This document shows, piece by piece, positions 55,220-64,000 of a DNA stretch of 64,000 bases. The position numbers and the translations under genes are program-made. Source of the stretch: JAHJQZ01 sp963667595. Its GTDB lineage: Bacteria > Pseudomonadota > Alphaproteobacteria > Rhizobiales > Devosiaceae. The notes below the pieces were generated by a model. The model was not told the DNA's origin, did not search any database, and saw only the letters and a list, made by a program, of their open reading frames with translations. The stretch spans positions 62,001 through 126,000 of the forward strand of contig CAXXWD010000010.1 in the NCBI GenBank assembly GCA_963667595.2, written 5' to 3'. The number at the start of each line of letters is the position of its first letter. Position 1 is the first letter of the stretch.

Positions 55220-56167
55220 TCAGGCGGCTTCCTGTCGCACGAAATGGGTGTCGGAAACGCGGACCATGGGACGAACGATCGGTTCGTAGTCAACGGGTTT
55301 CAGAGCGCTCGGGATCTCGTCCGCCAGAAGCGTGCGATTGTCGGGGCGTTTGGTGGGGTCGGCCACCGGTACCGAAGCCAGGAGCTTTTTGGTGTAGGAG
55401 TGCTGCGGATTGGTAAAGACCGACCGCCGGTCGCCGATTTCGACGATCTCGCCCAGATACATTACGGCGACGCGATGGGCGATGCGTTCGACCACGGCCA
55501 TATCGTGCGAAATGAACAAAAGGGAGATGCCCAGCTCGGCCTGCAGATCCATCAAAAGATTGATCACCTGGGCCTGGATGGTGACGTCGAGCGAGGCGAC
55601 GGCCTCGTCGGCGATGATCAGGCGCGGATCGAGCGACAGGGCGCGCGCGATACAGATACGCTGGCGCTGGCCGCCCGAAAACGCGTGCGGATAGCGGTCA
55701 AGATGCTCTTCGGAAAGCTCGACGCGTTGCAGGAGTTCGGCAGCCTTTTGCCGCATTTTGGCGCGCGAGCCCCCGACATGATGGACCAGCATGGGATCGA
55801 TCAGGGCGCGCGCGATGGTCATGCGCGGATTGAGCGAGCCGAAGGGATCCTGAAACACCATCTGCACATTGCGGCGAAAGCGCTCCCGCACCGCACGCGG
55901 CGCGCCGATAATCTCCTGACCCTCGAACCGGATCGAACCGGAAACGGGCTTGTCGAGCTGCAGGATGGAGCGGGCGACGGTGGATTTACCGCAGCCGGAT
56001 TCCCCGACCAGCGCCAGCGTTTCGCCGGGCATGATAAAAAAGGAAACATCCTCGACCGCATGCACGCGTCCGACGACCTTGCCGAGCAGGCCGGCACGCA
56101 GGTCGAACCTGGTGACAAGGTTGGTGACGTCGAGCAGGGGGGGCGTGCCGGATTTCTGGTTCGTCAT
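55220..56167 (-). CDS. Peptide ABC transporter ATPase (DppF/OppF type)
   Basis: 315 aa. Walker A GESGCGKST, signature FSGGQRQRICIARAL, Walker B LIIADEAVASLD, and a C-terminal oligopeptide-transporter extension (NPQHSYTKKLLASVP). It pairs with the DppD-type ATPase 11 bases upstream to energise the permeases at 60573-62482. Confidence 0.92.
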   Translation of the reverse strand: MTNQKSGTPPLLDVTNLVTRFDLRAGLLGKVVGRVHAVEDVSFFIMPGETLALVGESGCGKSTVARSILQLDKPVSGSIRFEGQEIIGAPRAVRERFRRNVQMVFQDPFGSLNPRMTIARALIDPMLVHHVGGSRAKMRQKAAELLQRVELSEEHLDRYPHAFSGGQRQRICIARALSLDPRLIIADEAVASLDVTIQAQVINLLMDLQAELGISLLFISHDMAVVERIAHRVAVMYLGEIVEIGDRRSVFTNPQHSYTKKLLASVPVADPTKRPDNRTLLADEIPSALKPVDYEPIVRPMVRVSDTHFVRQEAA

Positions 56168-56178
56168 GGTCGTGTTTG

Positions 56179-57105
56179 TTATGATTTGTCCATGGGCGCC
56201 GCATCCAGCGCATCGGGGATGTAGCTGACCAGCGGAAACTTCTCGGGCGTGTCGGAGTGTTCCATGCTGCCGAGCCGGGGAACCGCCGCCATCAGCGATT
56301 GGGTGTAGCGGTGCTTTGGCGCCGCGAAGATATCGTAGACCGGACCGGTTTCGATGATCCTGCCGTTGAGCATGACGCAGACGCGGTCGGCGACTTCGGC
56401 GACGACGCCCATATCGTGGGTGATATAGAGAACCGACATGCCGATCTCGTCCTGCAGCGCACGCACCAGATCGATGATCTGGGCCTGAATGGTCACGTCG
56501 AGCGCCGTGGTCGGCTCGTCGAGAATCATCAGCGAGGGACGGCAGCTGAGGGCGATGGCGATGACGACGCGCTGGCGCATGCCGCCGGACAATTGATGCG
56601 GAAACTGTTTCAGACGCCGTTCGGCATCGGGAACCCGCACCAGTTTCAGCGTTTTGAGCGCGACCTCCATGGCTTCGGCGCGGCTCTTATTCTGATGCTG
56701 GATGACCGCCTCGGCGATCTGGTCGCCGATGGTGAAGACCGGGTTGAGGCTGGCCATGGGATCCTGGAAGACCATGGAAATGTCGGCGCCGCGGATCCGG
56801 GTCATGTCCGGAATGCTCAGCTTGGTGAGATCCGGTATGCGGCCGTCGCGCAGGCGCATGCGGACCGATCCGCCCATGATGGTCGCGCCTTCATGTTCGG
56901 TCAGGCGCATCACGGTCATGGCCGTGACCGATTTGCCCGAACCGGACTCGCCGACCAGTGCCAGGGTTTCGCCCTTGTCGATATGAAGGGACACGCCCTT
57001 GACGGCGTCGAGCCGGTAATCCTTGTCAACGTTGAAGGAAACGTGCAGGTCCTCGACCTGGAGCACGCGCTCGAAAGGAAAGTCGGGCTCTCCGGATTGG
57101 GTCAT
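56179..57105 (-). CDS. Peptide ABC transporter ATPase (DppD/OppD type)
   Basis: 308 aa. Walker A GESGSGKSV, signature LSGGMRQRVVIAIAL, Walker B LMILDEPTTALD, with the C-terminal APKHRYTQSLMAAVPR extension. The gene is the first of a two-gene minus-strand unit separated from LysR by 317 bases. Confidence 0.92.
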   Translation of the reverse strand: MTQSGEPDFPFERVLQVEDLHVSFNVDKDYRLDAVKGVSLHIDKGETLALVGESGSGKSVTAMTVMRLTEHEGATIMGGSVRMRLRDGRIPDLTKLSIPDMTRIRGADISMVFQDPMASLNPVFTIGDQIAEAVIQHQNKSRAEAMEVALKTLKLVRVPDAERRLKQFPHQLSGGMRQRVVIAIALSCRPSLMILDEPTTALDVTIQAQIIDLVRALQDEIGMSVLYITHDMGVVAEVADRVCVMLNGRIIETGPVYDIFAAPKHRYTQSLMAAVPRLGSMEHSDTPEKFPLVSYIPDALDAAPMDKS

Positions 57106-57248
57106 GTGAGAAACGATACCCTAATAGGAACAGTCCGGCGACACGACGGGAAGATAACGAACCGGTCACCGATACGCATGAGACGGCGGATTTCGCCTAT
57201 ACCAGGCGCAGAGTGGGCAACTTGTCAATAAGCCTAAAAAATAGTCAC

Positions 57249-57270
57249 GCCGCATCCTTGTCCCTGCGGC
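57249..57270 (-). terminator. Putative terminator of the LysR gene
   Basis: On the minus strand GCCGCA (ending at 57270 side) pairs with TGCGGC across a 10-base loop and is followed by a T run (complement of AAAAAAT at 57234-57241). It lies 153 bases after the LysR stop. The rest of the 57106-57422 gap shows no gene. Confidence 0.45.
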
Positions 57271-57422
57271 CCGAGATTCCGGGATAATGTGACGTTATGT
57301 CAATTTCGCATGGCCCATACCGGATCGTCAGCTTTTGCTTTCACGGCGCGCGGCGCGGTGATGGCCGTGGCGCGTTCCTCGATCTCGGCAAGGGCAGGGG
57401 CGGCGCGGTCACGCCCGGACGT

Positions 57423-58349
57423 CTATAGTTGCTGGTTTTGTGCCAGAAGGCTCTGCGTGATCTCCCTCCAGAAGGAGGCCACGTCCGGTTCGGCGGAGCC
57501 GAGCCGGCGGAAGATGCGGACCTCCATGTTGAGGGTCAAATCCGGACCACCGATCTGCACGAGATCGCCCCGCGAGATGGCGTCGTGAACGCAGCTCAAG
57601 GGCAGCCAGCCGATGCCGGCCCCCGACATAACCATGCGTTTGATCGCCTCGGCCATCGATGACTCAAAAACCGTGGAAAGCGGAATGGCGTAATCGAGGC
57701 GGGCGTGGATGAGCGAAACGAGCTTGCCGACATAGCCGTCGTCCCAGGAATAGGCGAGATAGGGGATGCGCTTTCCATCGACGGGCGTCAGCGTGAATTT
57801 GGGACGGCCATCCTGTGTGACGGCGGAAACCGGGATCAGGGGATCGATGCCGATCCGCAGGGATTCGAACGGGCCGTCACGCAAGACCGGCGGTCCTTCG
57901 GGGTGATCGTAGGCGATGGCGAAATCGGACTGTCCGAGGGCCAGATGCTCGATGCAGTCGTGAAAATCGGTGGCGTGCATGCTCAGATGCAGGGTTCCCA
58001 GATCGTGCGCGACGCCATTCATCCATTCGGGAAAGAAGAAGAGCGCGATCGTGTGCAGGGCCGAGAACGAGATGAGGCGCTTGCCCGGGTCCGAATGCTG
58101 CTGGCAGTCGGTGCGCAGTCGGTAGAGATCGCGCATGATCTCCTGAATGCGCGGCCGGAACAATTCACCGGCCTTGGTCAGTTTGACCGGATAGGTGCTG
58201 CGATCGATCAGATCGACGCCCACCCAGTTTTCGAGCGCCCTGATATGACGGGAAAGCGCCGGCTGCGAGGTGTTGCGGGCAGCGGCGGCCGTCGAGAAGT
58301 TACGGGTTGCGACGATCTCGAGATAGTCTTCCAGCCAGCGAAGTTCCAT
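57423..58349 (-). CDS. LysR-family transcriptional regulator
   Basis: 308 aa. N-terminal helix-turn-helix (about 1-60: MELRWLEDYLEIVATRNFS and SQPALSRHIRALENWVG), then a periplasmic-binding-like effector domain. I chose ATG 58349, preceded by GAGG; a longer frame runs through the operator. It is divergent from the peptide-binding protein gene and lies between the two halves of the transporter, so it most likely regulates both. A dyad of LysR type lies 10 bases upstream. Confidence 0.9.
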   Translation of the reverse strand: MELRWLEDYLEIVATRNFSTAAAARNTSQPALSRHIRALENWVGVDLIDRSTYPVKLTKAGELFRPRIQEIMRDLYRLRTDCQQHSDPGKRLISFSALHTIALFFFPEWMNGVAHDLGTLHLSMHATDFHDCIEHLALGQSDFAIAYDHPEGPPVLRDGPFESLRIGIDPLIPVSAVTQDGRPKFTLTPVDGKRIPYLAYSWDDGYVGKLVSLIHARLDYAIPLSTVFESSMAEAIKRMVMSGAGIGWLPLSCVHDAISRGDLVQIGGPDLTLNMEVRIFRRLGSAEPDVASFWREITQSLLAQNQQL

Positions 58350-58358
58350 CGATACCTC

Positions 58359-58375
58359 TATGCACATTCTGCATA
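58359..58375. promoter_or_regulatory. LysR operator candidate
   Basis: TATGCACATTCTGCATA is a perfect 6+6 dyad with a 5-base spacer that contains T-N11-A. It lies between the LysR start and the binding-protein gene, where a LysR site is expected. Confidence 0.6.
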
Positions 58376-58472
58376 ACTCATCCTGACACAGCATTAGACA
58401 GGTCCTCAAGCCGTAAATAACGTTTCAATGTCTGGAACACGTGCAGTTCGCCAACGGAGAAAAGTGGACGCC

Positions 58473-60395
58473 ATGATAAAAAAACTGCTCGCATGTACGA
58501 GCTTGCTCGCGCTGTTTTCGGTAGGGGCGCAGGCCCAGGACATACCGAATCCGGGTACGCTGGTCTTTTTATGGACCGACGGGGTCACCTCGCTCGATCC
58601 TGCCTATGTCGGAAATACGCCGAGCACTTATGCATCGCTGAACATCTATAGCCGCCTGCTCAACTATGACGGCGAGAACACCTCCAATTTCGTACCGGCC
58701 CTGTCTTCCGAGGTGCCGAGCATCGAGAACGGCCTGATCAAGGTGAACGACGACCAATCGGTCGAGTATGTTTTCCCGATCCGGAAGGGTGTTCATGCCC
58801 ATAAGGTAGGCGTCGCCGCCGCCGACGGGTCTGTCGAGTGGCTCTATTACGATGACCTGACCGATGAGCAGAAGGCCGCTATCAAGCCGGGCTATGGCGA
58901 GATCACGCCCGAAGACGTCAAGTATTCCCTGATGCGCGCCATGATGCAGGGCGAATCCTGGATGTCCAACGCCATCACAGAGATGATCACGGCGGGTGAA
59001 TATCCCAATATCGCCGTCTGGGCCGCCAAACTGGCCGGCGTCGACAAGCTTGACGAGGTGGACGCTGCCGGGCTGGCGAACGTCTATGAGGCCCTGTCCG
59101 AAAAGATCGCCATCGACGACGACGCCGTCACCATCAAGCTCGCCAAGCCGTTCCCGGCGACGCTCGGCGTCATCGCGCTGCCCTATGGCACCTCGATCGT
59201 CGACAAGGAATGGGCGGTCGCGCAGGGCGACTGGTCCGGCGACGCCGATACGTGGATCGATTTCTACAAGCCCGACACGGGCGCCGATCCGCTGTTCAAG
59301 GCCGAAAACGGCACCGGTCCCTTCATGCTCGAAGAATGGGACCAGGGCGAGCGCAAGCTCGTTCTCAAGCGTTTCGAAAACTACATGTTCGATCCGGCGC
59401 CGCTGGAACGCGTCGTTTTGCGGAACGTGCCGGAATGGACGACCCGTCGGTTGCAGCTTGAAGCCGGCGATGCCGACGTCGTCGCCACCCCGGTCGAATT
59501 CCTCGACGAGATGAAAAAGACCGACGGCGTCACGGTGACCGAAGGCCTGCCGCAGATCTACGGCCGGTCCTTGTTCTTCATGTGGCCGATCACCTCGGAC
59601 AGCTCCGCCATCGGCAGCGGCAAGCTCGACGGCAAGGGCATTCCGCCCGACTTCTTCGGCGATATCGATGTTCGCAAGGGCTTCAACTTTGCCCAGGACT
59701 ACGATCTGCTGATCGAACAGGTCAATCTCAACAAGACGGTGCAGCTACGCGGCCCGACTGTGCGTGGCCTGATGGGCTATCGTTCTGACAGCCCGGTCTA
59801 CAAATACGATCCCAAAAAGGCCGAGGAGCATTTCCGCAAGGCTTTCGGCGGTAAGCTCTGGGATGTCGGGTTTGAACTGACTGCCTTCCACACGGAAGGA
59901 AGTTCGCTGGCCAATGCCGCCCTGTCGGTGCTGCAGCAGAACCTGGCGCGGATCAATCCCAAGTTCCGCCTCAACATCCAGGCCGTGCCGTGGTCGGCCC
60001 TGTCCGACCGTATCTACGGCCAGCAGAACCCGAGTGCGCCGATGGCCTATATGGGCTGGGGTCCGGACTATTCGGATCCGGGTGGGCCGCTCGGCGCCGC
60101 GACCTACTACCTGTCGAGCACGGGTCTTGTGGCCGGGTTCAGCGGCGACGGCTACCGTCAGTTGATGCGCGATCATTTCGATGCGTTGCTTGACGAGGCC
60201 TGGAACCTGACCGATCCGGCGGAACGCGAGCCGCTTTATGCCAAGTTGCAGGAAATGAGCTACGAATACGCCACCACCCAGTTCCTGTGGGAGGAGTATT
60301 CGTACATCGTGACCCGCGACTGGATTAACGGCTACGTCCACAACATGGTCACCTACGGAGCCTGGGACTTCTACAACATCACCAAGGGCGAATAG
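58473..60395 (+). CDS. Peptide ABC transporter substrate-binding protein (family 5)
   Basis: 640 aa, periplasmic DppA/OppA-type protein. Signal peptide about 1-22 (MIKKLLACTSLLALF start, cleavage near AQA-QD), no lipobox. The mature part shows family motifs such as TSLDPAYVGN, NGTGPFMLEEWDQG and GPDYSDPGG. The start was placed at ATG 58473; 15 upstream codons are non-family. The length of 640 is longer than DppA (about 530), with an insert near 100-180. Confidence 0.9.
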   Translation: MIKKLLACTSLLALFSVGAQAQDIPNPGTLVFLWTDGVTSLDPAYVGNTPSTYASLNIYSRLLNYDGENTSNFVPALSSEVPSIENGLIKVNDDQSVEYVFPIRKGVHAHKVGVAAADGSVEWLYYDDLTDEQKAAIKPGYGEITPEDVKYSLMRAMMQGESWMSNAITEMITAGEYPNIAVWAAKLAGVDKLDEVDAAGLANVYEALSEKIAIDDDAVTIKLAKPFPATLGVIALPYGTSIVDKEWAVAQGDWSGDADTWIDFYKPDTGADPLFKAENGTGPFMLEEWDQGERKLVLKRFENYMFDPAPLERVVLRNVPEWTTRRLQLEAGDADVVATPVEFLDEMKKTDGVTVTEGLPQIYGRSLFFMWPITSDSSAIGSGKLDGKGIPPDFFGDIDVRKGFNFAQDYDLLIEQVNLNKTVQLRGPTVRGLMGYRSDSPVYKYDPKKAEEHFRKAFGGKLWDVGFELTAFHTEGSSLANAALSVLQQNLARINPKFRLNIQAVPWSALSDRIYGQQNPSAPMAYMGWGPDYSDPGGPLGAATYYLSSTGLVAGFSGDGYRQLMRDHFDALLDEAWNLTDPAEREPLYAKLQEMSYEYATTQFLWEEYSYIVTRDWINGYVHNMVTYGAWDFYNITKGE

Positions 60396-60423
60396 CCTTG
60401 GCCTGATGGCCTGAAGTCCGCTT

Positions 60424-60456
60424 GCCCTCGTCGCATCTTCACGACGCGGCGAGGGC
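60424..60456 (+). promoter_or_regulatory. Intercistronic hairpin after the binding-protein gene
   Basis: GCCCTCGTCGC (60424-60434) pairs, with one G-U, with GCGGCGAGGGC (60446-60456). It lies in the 177-base gap before the permease and probably protects the binding-protein message. No other gene is visible in the gap. Confidence 0.6.
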
Positions 60457-60572
60457 GGGCCGGTCGCTTCATCGAACTGCGGCGCCGGGGACCTCATTGT
60501 GTCTTTGCGATCCCTGGCGCTGTTTCCCGAACAATTGCCCGAAACGGGCATTTCAGGATTTCTTGAACGCCA

Positions 60573-61610
60573 ATGTTCAGCTATGTCGTCCGACGCCTCG
60601 CCTTCGTTCCGGTGGTGTTCCTCGCGCTGACGCTCATGATCTTTTCGCTGCAGATGATGCTGACGCCCACCCAGCGCATTGCGGCCTATGCTCCCGATCC
60701 ATCCTTTCTCAAGGGCGGAGAAGAGCAGGTTGCGGCTCTCATCGAAAAGTATGGGCTGGATGATCCGTTCCTTACCCAGTACGGGCGCTGGATCGGCAAC
60801 ATCTTTTCCGGCGATCTGGGGTGGTCGGAAACGGCCCGTGCCCCGGTGGCCGAGGCGCTGATGTCACTGTTTCCCGCCACCGTCGAACTGGTCCTGGTTT
60901 CATTCACCTTTTCGGCGCTGGGCGCCATCTGGCTCGGCACCAAGGCGGGCGTGCATCTCAACAAGCCGCTCGACCACGGAATACGGATCTTCACCATTCT
61001 CGGCTGGTCGTTCCCCACCTTCGTGTTCGGCCTTTTGATGCTCATGTTCTTTTACGGATCGCTCAACTGGTTTCCGCCCGGACGGCTGAGCCAATGGGCG
61101 ACACTCGTTGTCGAAAAGGCCGATTTCGTTCGCTACACGGGCGCCAATACCGTCGATTCCCTGTTGAACGGACGTCTGGATGTCTTTCTCGATTCGATCC
61201 GCCATCTCGTCGCGCCGGTGATCACGCTGACCTACGTGAACCTGGCCAGCATGACGCGCGTCATGCGGACCTCCATGCTCGAAACCCTTCGCCAGGACTA
61301 CATCCGCACCGCCCGTGCCAAGGGTCTTCCCGAACGCATTGTCGAGAACAAGCACGGCCGGCGCAATGCGCTTTTGCCCGTCATTACCATTGCCGGCATG
61401 GAACTGGCCGCCATGCTGGGCGGCGTGGTCATCACCGAGACGATTTTCGATTATCACGGCATTGGCCAGTTCGCCGCCAACGCGGCCGCACACCTCGACT
61501 TCCCCGGCGTTCTGGGCTTCGCGCTCTATTTCGCCCTGGTGCTGATCGTCATCAATCTGATCGTCGATATGCTCTACCCGTTGCTCGATCCCAGGGTGAA
61601 ACTGAGATGA
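60573..61610 (+). CDS. Peptide ABC transporter permease (DppB type)
   Basis: 345 aa, six predicted helices, with the LETLRQDYIRTARAKGLPER loop contacting the ATPase and a large periplasmic loop between the first two helices. It overlaps the next permease by four bases (ATGA). Confidence 0.92.
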   Translation: MFSYVVRRLAFVPVVFLALTLMIFSLQMMLTPTQRIAAYAPDPSFLKGGEEQVAALIEKYGLDDPFLTQYGRWIGNIFSGDLGWSETARAPVAEALMSLFPATVELVLVSFTFSALGAIWLGTKAGVHLNKPLDHGIRIFTILGWSFPTFVFGLLMLMFFYGSLNWFPPGRLSQWATLVVEKADFVRYTGANTVDSLLNGRLDVFLDSIRHLVAPVITLTYVNLASMTRVMRTSMLETLRQDYIRTARAKGLPERIVENKHGRRNALLPVITIAGMELAAMLGGVVITETIFDYHGIGQFAANAAAHLDFPGVLGFALYFALVLIVINLIVDMLYPLLDPRVKLR

Positions 61611-62482
61611 AAGTTTTCCGCTACCTCCTGCAAAATCCCCTGTCGCTGTTCGGGATGATCGTTTTGGCGATCTTCGTTATCGTCGCCGCTTTTGCGCCGG
61701 TCCTGGCCGTGCCCGAATCCTATCAGCTCAGCCCCTACGACACGCCGCGTTCCGGGTTCTGGCAAACCCCGCAACCGCCGTCGCCCGAGCACCTTTTGGG
61801 CACGACCCAGGGTCAGTACGACATCTATTACGGCCTGGTGTGGGGGACCCGTACCGCCTTCAAGATCGGGCTCGGCGTGGTTTTCGTCTCCTCGATCATC
61901 GGCGTGCTCATCGGATCGGTCTCGGCTTATTACGGCGGGGTTGTCGACGAGATCCTCATGCGTATCGTCGATGTGTTCATGGCCGTGCCCTTCCTGATCG
62001 CGGCGATGGTGCTGACAACGCTTTTGGGCAAGGGGTTATGGCCAATGGTCTTTGCCCTCACGACCTTCGGGTGGATGAACTATGCGCGCGTCATCCGATC
62101 CGAGATCCTGCGGATAAAGGAGATGGATTACGTCAACGCCGCGCGCGCCTACGGAGCCAGCGACTGGCGGCTGATCCTGCAACACATCCTGCCCAATGCC
62201 TTTTTTCCGGTTCTGGTTCTGGCCACCATGGCCACCGGGTCGATGGTGCTGTCGGCTTCGGCTCTCAGCTTCCTCGGGGTCGGCACCGAAGTCGGCTATG
62301 CCGACTGGGGCCAGTTCATCTCCTATGCGCGCAACTGGATCGTCGGCACGACCGACAATCCCTTTGCCTATTGGTACACACTGTTCTTCCCGGGCGTTGC
62401 GATCTTCCTGTTCGTTCTGTCCTGGAACCTGGTCGGCGACGCTCTGCGCGACATCTTCGACCCCCGCATCACCCAACAATGA
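61607..62482 (+). CDS. Peptide ABC transporter permease (DppC type)
   Basis: 291 aa with six predicted helices and the ILRIKEMDYVNAARAYGASD coupling motif. The ATG at 61607 sits inside the previous stop; upstream in-frame sequence is shadow of dppB. It ends 11 bases before the serine hydrolase gene, which is likely in the same operon. Confidence 0.92.
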   Translation: MKVFRYLLQNPLSLFGMIVLAIFVIVAAFAPVLAVPESYQLSPYDTPRSGFWQTPQPPSPEHLLGTTQGQYDIYYGLVWGTRTAFKIGLGVVFVSSIIGVLIGSVSAYYGGVVDEILMRIVDVFMAVPFLIAAMVLTTLLGKGLWPMVFALTTFGWMNYARVIRSEILRIKEMDYVNAARAYGASDWRLILQHILPNAFFPVLVLATMATGSMVLSASALSFLGVGTEVGYADWGQFISYARNWIVGTTDNPFAYWYTLFFPGVAIFLFVLSWNLVGDALRDIFDPRITQQ

Positions 62483-62493
62483 GAGGCGCTGGC

Positions 62494-64000
62494 ATGAACA
62501 AGACGAATGAAGAGGTGAGGGCGCGGTTCGAGGAATTCGTCGCCCATCAGGTCAACGACAAGGCCATCCCGTCGATCTCCTATGTGCTGCTCGACCAGAA
62601 CGGCGCCTTTGCCATGGGCCATGTTCAGCCGGACGGGGTGAAAAAGACCATCGACGATAATTCGGTCTTCCGCATCGGCTCGCTGACCAAGATGTTCACG
62701 ACGCTCAGCCTGATGCAGCTCGAGGAACAGGGGCTGGTGGACATCGACGCAGACGTCTCCACCTACATCCCGCATTTCAAGCCGCACAATCCGTTCGCCG
62801 ATGCGCCGAGCGGCCCCTTGGGCAGCCAGGTCTCGCTCAGAAAGCTGATGAGTCACACTTCCGGGCTGACGCGCGAACCCAAGAGCGGGCACTATCTCGA
62901 CGCGTTCCGTCCCCCCCTGGCCGATACGGTCGACGAACTGGCGGACTCGACGCTCAAGGAAGATCCGAGCATTGGCATCTTCCGCTATTCGAACGCCGGT
63001 ATCGCCGTGGTCGGTTCGGTCATCGAACGTCTGTCCGGCAAGTCCTATCCCGACTATGTCCGGGAACACATCTTCGAGCCGGTCGGCATGGCGAACACCT
63101 CGGCCATTCTGACGCCCGAGATCGACGCCCGTCTGGCGCCGGCCAGTATGTGGACCATCGACGGCGATGTGCCGGCGCCGGTCTTCGGTCTCGGCGGTTC
63201 GCCGGCCGGTAACATCTTTTCGACCGCGCCGGACATGGCCCTGTTTGGTGCCATGCTGCTGCGCGGCGGCTTCTGCGCGGATGGAACGCAGATCGTGCGC
63301 CCCGACACGCTCACCCAGATGTGGCAGGTCGCGGGCCTTCGTCCGGCCGGCTACCGGGGCCTCAAGGGCTATGGGTTCGGGTTTGGCGTCGGCACCGTCG
63401 ACGGCTGGATGTCGGTCGGGCATTCGGGCGCGGTTTACGGCTATGCCACTCATATGACGCTTCTGCCCCATGCCGGCATCGGCGCGTTGGTCTTTTCGAC
63501 GCTCGATTTCACCAACCAGATTGCCGGTCAGCTTGTCATTCGCGGCCTTGAGATCGCGCTTGCCGACCGCAAGATGGGCGAAATGCCGGCACGGCCCGAC
63601 CCGGTCAGATCGGCATCGCCCGAGGAGATGGCCAGACGCGTCGGTCACTATGTCAGCGTCAAGGGCGACGAGTCGGTCGACATCCGCATCGGCAATGGCC
63701 GGCTCTATCTGATGGGCGACGGTATGCCGCTCGAAATCCGGCCGGTCGGCGACACGCAATACATCGTCGATGGCCGTATTCATTCGGACGGAACCGATTA
63801 TGCCCATCGCGACGTCGCGTTTTCGGCCTCCGGCGAGATGACGTGGAAAAATGTGACCTGGCAGCGCAAGGATCCCGACACGACGCCGCCGCCGGCCGAT
63901 CTGGCGCCGTACCTTGGCGAATACGGGCCCGACTTCAACATCACCTATCTGTTTTTCGCCGATGGAAAGCTGAAATGCCTGATCGAATATTTCAGCACCC
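62494..64000 (+). CDS. Class C beta-lactamase-fold serine hydrolase, partial
   Basis: At least 502 codons, open at the window end. Catalytic motifs of the class C beta-lactamase/DD-peptidase fold: Ser63-Leu-Thr-Lys66, Tyr165-Ser-Asn167 and His310-Ser-Gly312. No signal peptide is seen, so it appears cytoplasmic, unlike secreted beta-lactamases. A C-terminal beta-barrel-like part (from about 380) resembles D-aminopeptidase/lipocalin-type extensions. Following a peptide importer, it may hydrolyse an imported D-amino-acid peptide or amide (inference). Confidence 0.88.
   Translation, partial: MNKTNEEVRARFEEFVAHQVNDKAIPSISYVLLDQNGAFAMGHVQPDGVKKTIDDNSVFRIGSLTKMFTTLSLMQLEEQGLVDIDADVSTYIPHFKPHNPFADAPSGPLGSQVSLRKLMSHTSGLTREPKSGHYLDAFRPPLADTVDELADSTLKEDPSIGIFRYSNAGIAVVGSVIERLSGKSYPDYVREHIFEPVGMANTSAILTPEIDARLAPASMWTIDGDVPAPVFGLGGSPAGNIFSTAPDMALFGAMLLRGGFCADGTQIVRPDTLTQMWQVAGLRPAGYRGLKGYGFGFGVGTVDGWMSVGHSGAVYGYATHMTLLPHAGIGALVFSTLDFTNQIAGQLVIRGLEIALADRKMGEMPARPDPVRSASPEEMARRVGHYVSVKGDESVDIRIGNGRLYLMGDGMPLEIRPVGDTQYIVDGRIHSDGTDYAHRDVAFSASGEMTWKNVTWQRKDPDTTPPPADLAPYLGEYGPDFNITYLFFADGKLKCLIEYFST

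Noticed and set aside
54898..55416. 172-codon frame across the right cassette end
   Set aside because: It crosses the terminal repeat and runs antisense into the dppF-like gene; composition is not protein-like.
1..64000. tRNA, rRNA or riboswitch genes
   Set aside because: I checked the larger gaps by eye for cloverleaf, rRNA and known riboswitch-like patterns and saw none.

Overview
The window reads as chromosomal DNA (roughly 60 percent or more G+C) of an alphaproteobacterium of the Rhizobiales (Hyphomicrobiales). The evidence is the gene order dnaE / rpsB-tsf-pyrH-frr-uppS-cdsA-rseP-bamA-lpxD-fabZ-lpxA-lpxB / gltA-gltX-comEC-lexA, the GAAC-N7-GAAC type LexA boxes in front of lexA, and dispersed intergenic palindromes of a kind common in that order. 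A Devosia-like genus is possible, but that is an impression, not a demonstration.

Core part (1-27.1 kb). dnaE is followed by translation factors (rpsB, tsf), UMP kinase, ribosome recycling factor, undecaprenyl-PP synthase, CDP-diglyceride synthase, the site-2 protease RseP, BamA and the lipid A genes. All of these are on the plus strand and many overlap or nearly overlap. Two genes often present in this block in relatives are missing: dxr between cdsA and rseP, and lpxI between lpxA and lpxB. gltA and gltX run on the minus strand. comEC is on the plus strand and lexA on the minus strand with two LexA boxes. A three-gene sugar-acid module (SMP-30 lactonase, 2-keto-3-deoxy-galactonate kinase, XylD-like dehydratase) sits between comEC and lexA, where relatives usually have none.

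Accessory glycan region (27.5-52.3 kb). A plus-strand cluster encodes a GntR regulator, an RraA-like protein with the Arg-Asp aldolase pair, mannonate dehydratase UxuA, a complete sugar ABC importer (binding protein, two permeases, ATPase), an SDR dehydrogenase, a beta-propeller lactonase and two GH38-type proteins. Together they suggest import of mannose-containing oligosaccharides, intracellular cleavage, and oxidation of free mannose through mannonate to pyruvate and glyceraldehyde without phosphorylation (inference). A facing minus-strand cluster has a second sugar ABC system, a LacI regulator and a GH95 alpha-fucosidase-type enzyme. A divergent 801-residue protein, probably an (alpha/alpha)6-barrel glycosidase of a family I do not recognise, is next to it.

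Mobile cassette (52.3-55.1 kb). After a run of dispersed repeats, two genes of foreign look (a Cys-rich zinc-ribbon-like protein and a DUF3800-like protein) lie between perfect 26-bp inverted repeats. No transposase is present. This is the most unusual structure in the window.

Peptide transport region (55.2-64 kb). A Dpp/Opp-type ABC system is split around a LysR regulator: the two ATPases are on the minus strand, and the binding protein and two permeases are on the plus strand. They are followed by a class C beta-lactamase-fold serine hydrolase that runs off the end of the window. No rRNA, tRNA, CRISPR array or transposase gene was seen.
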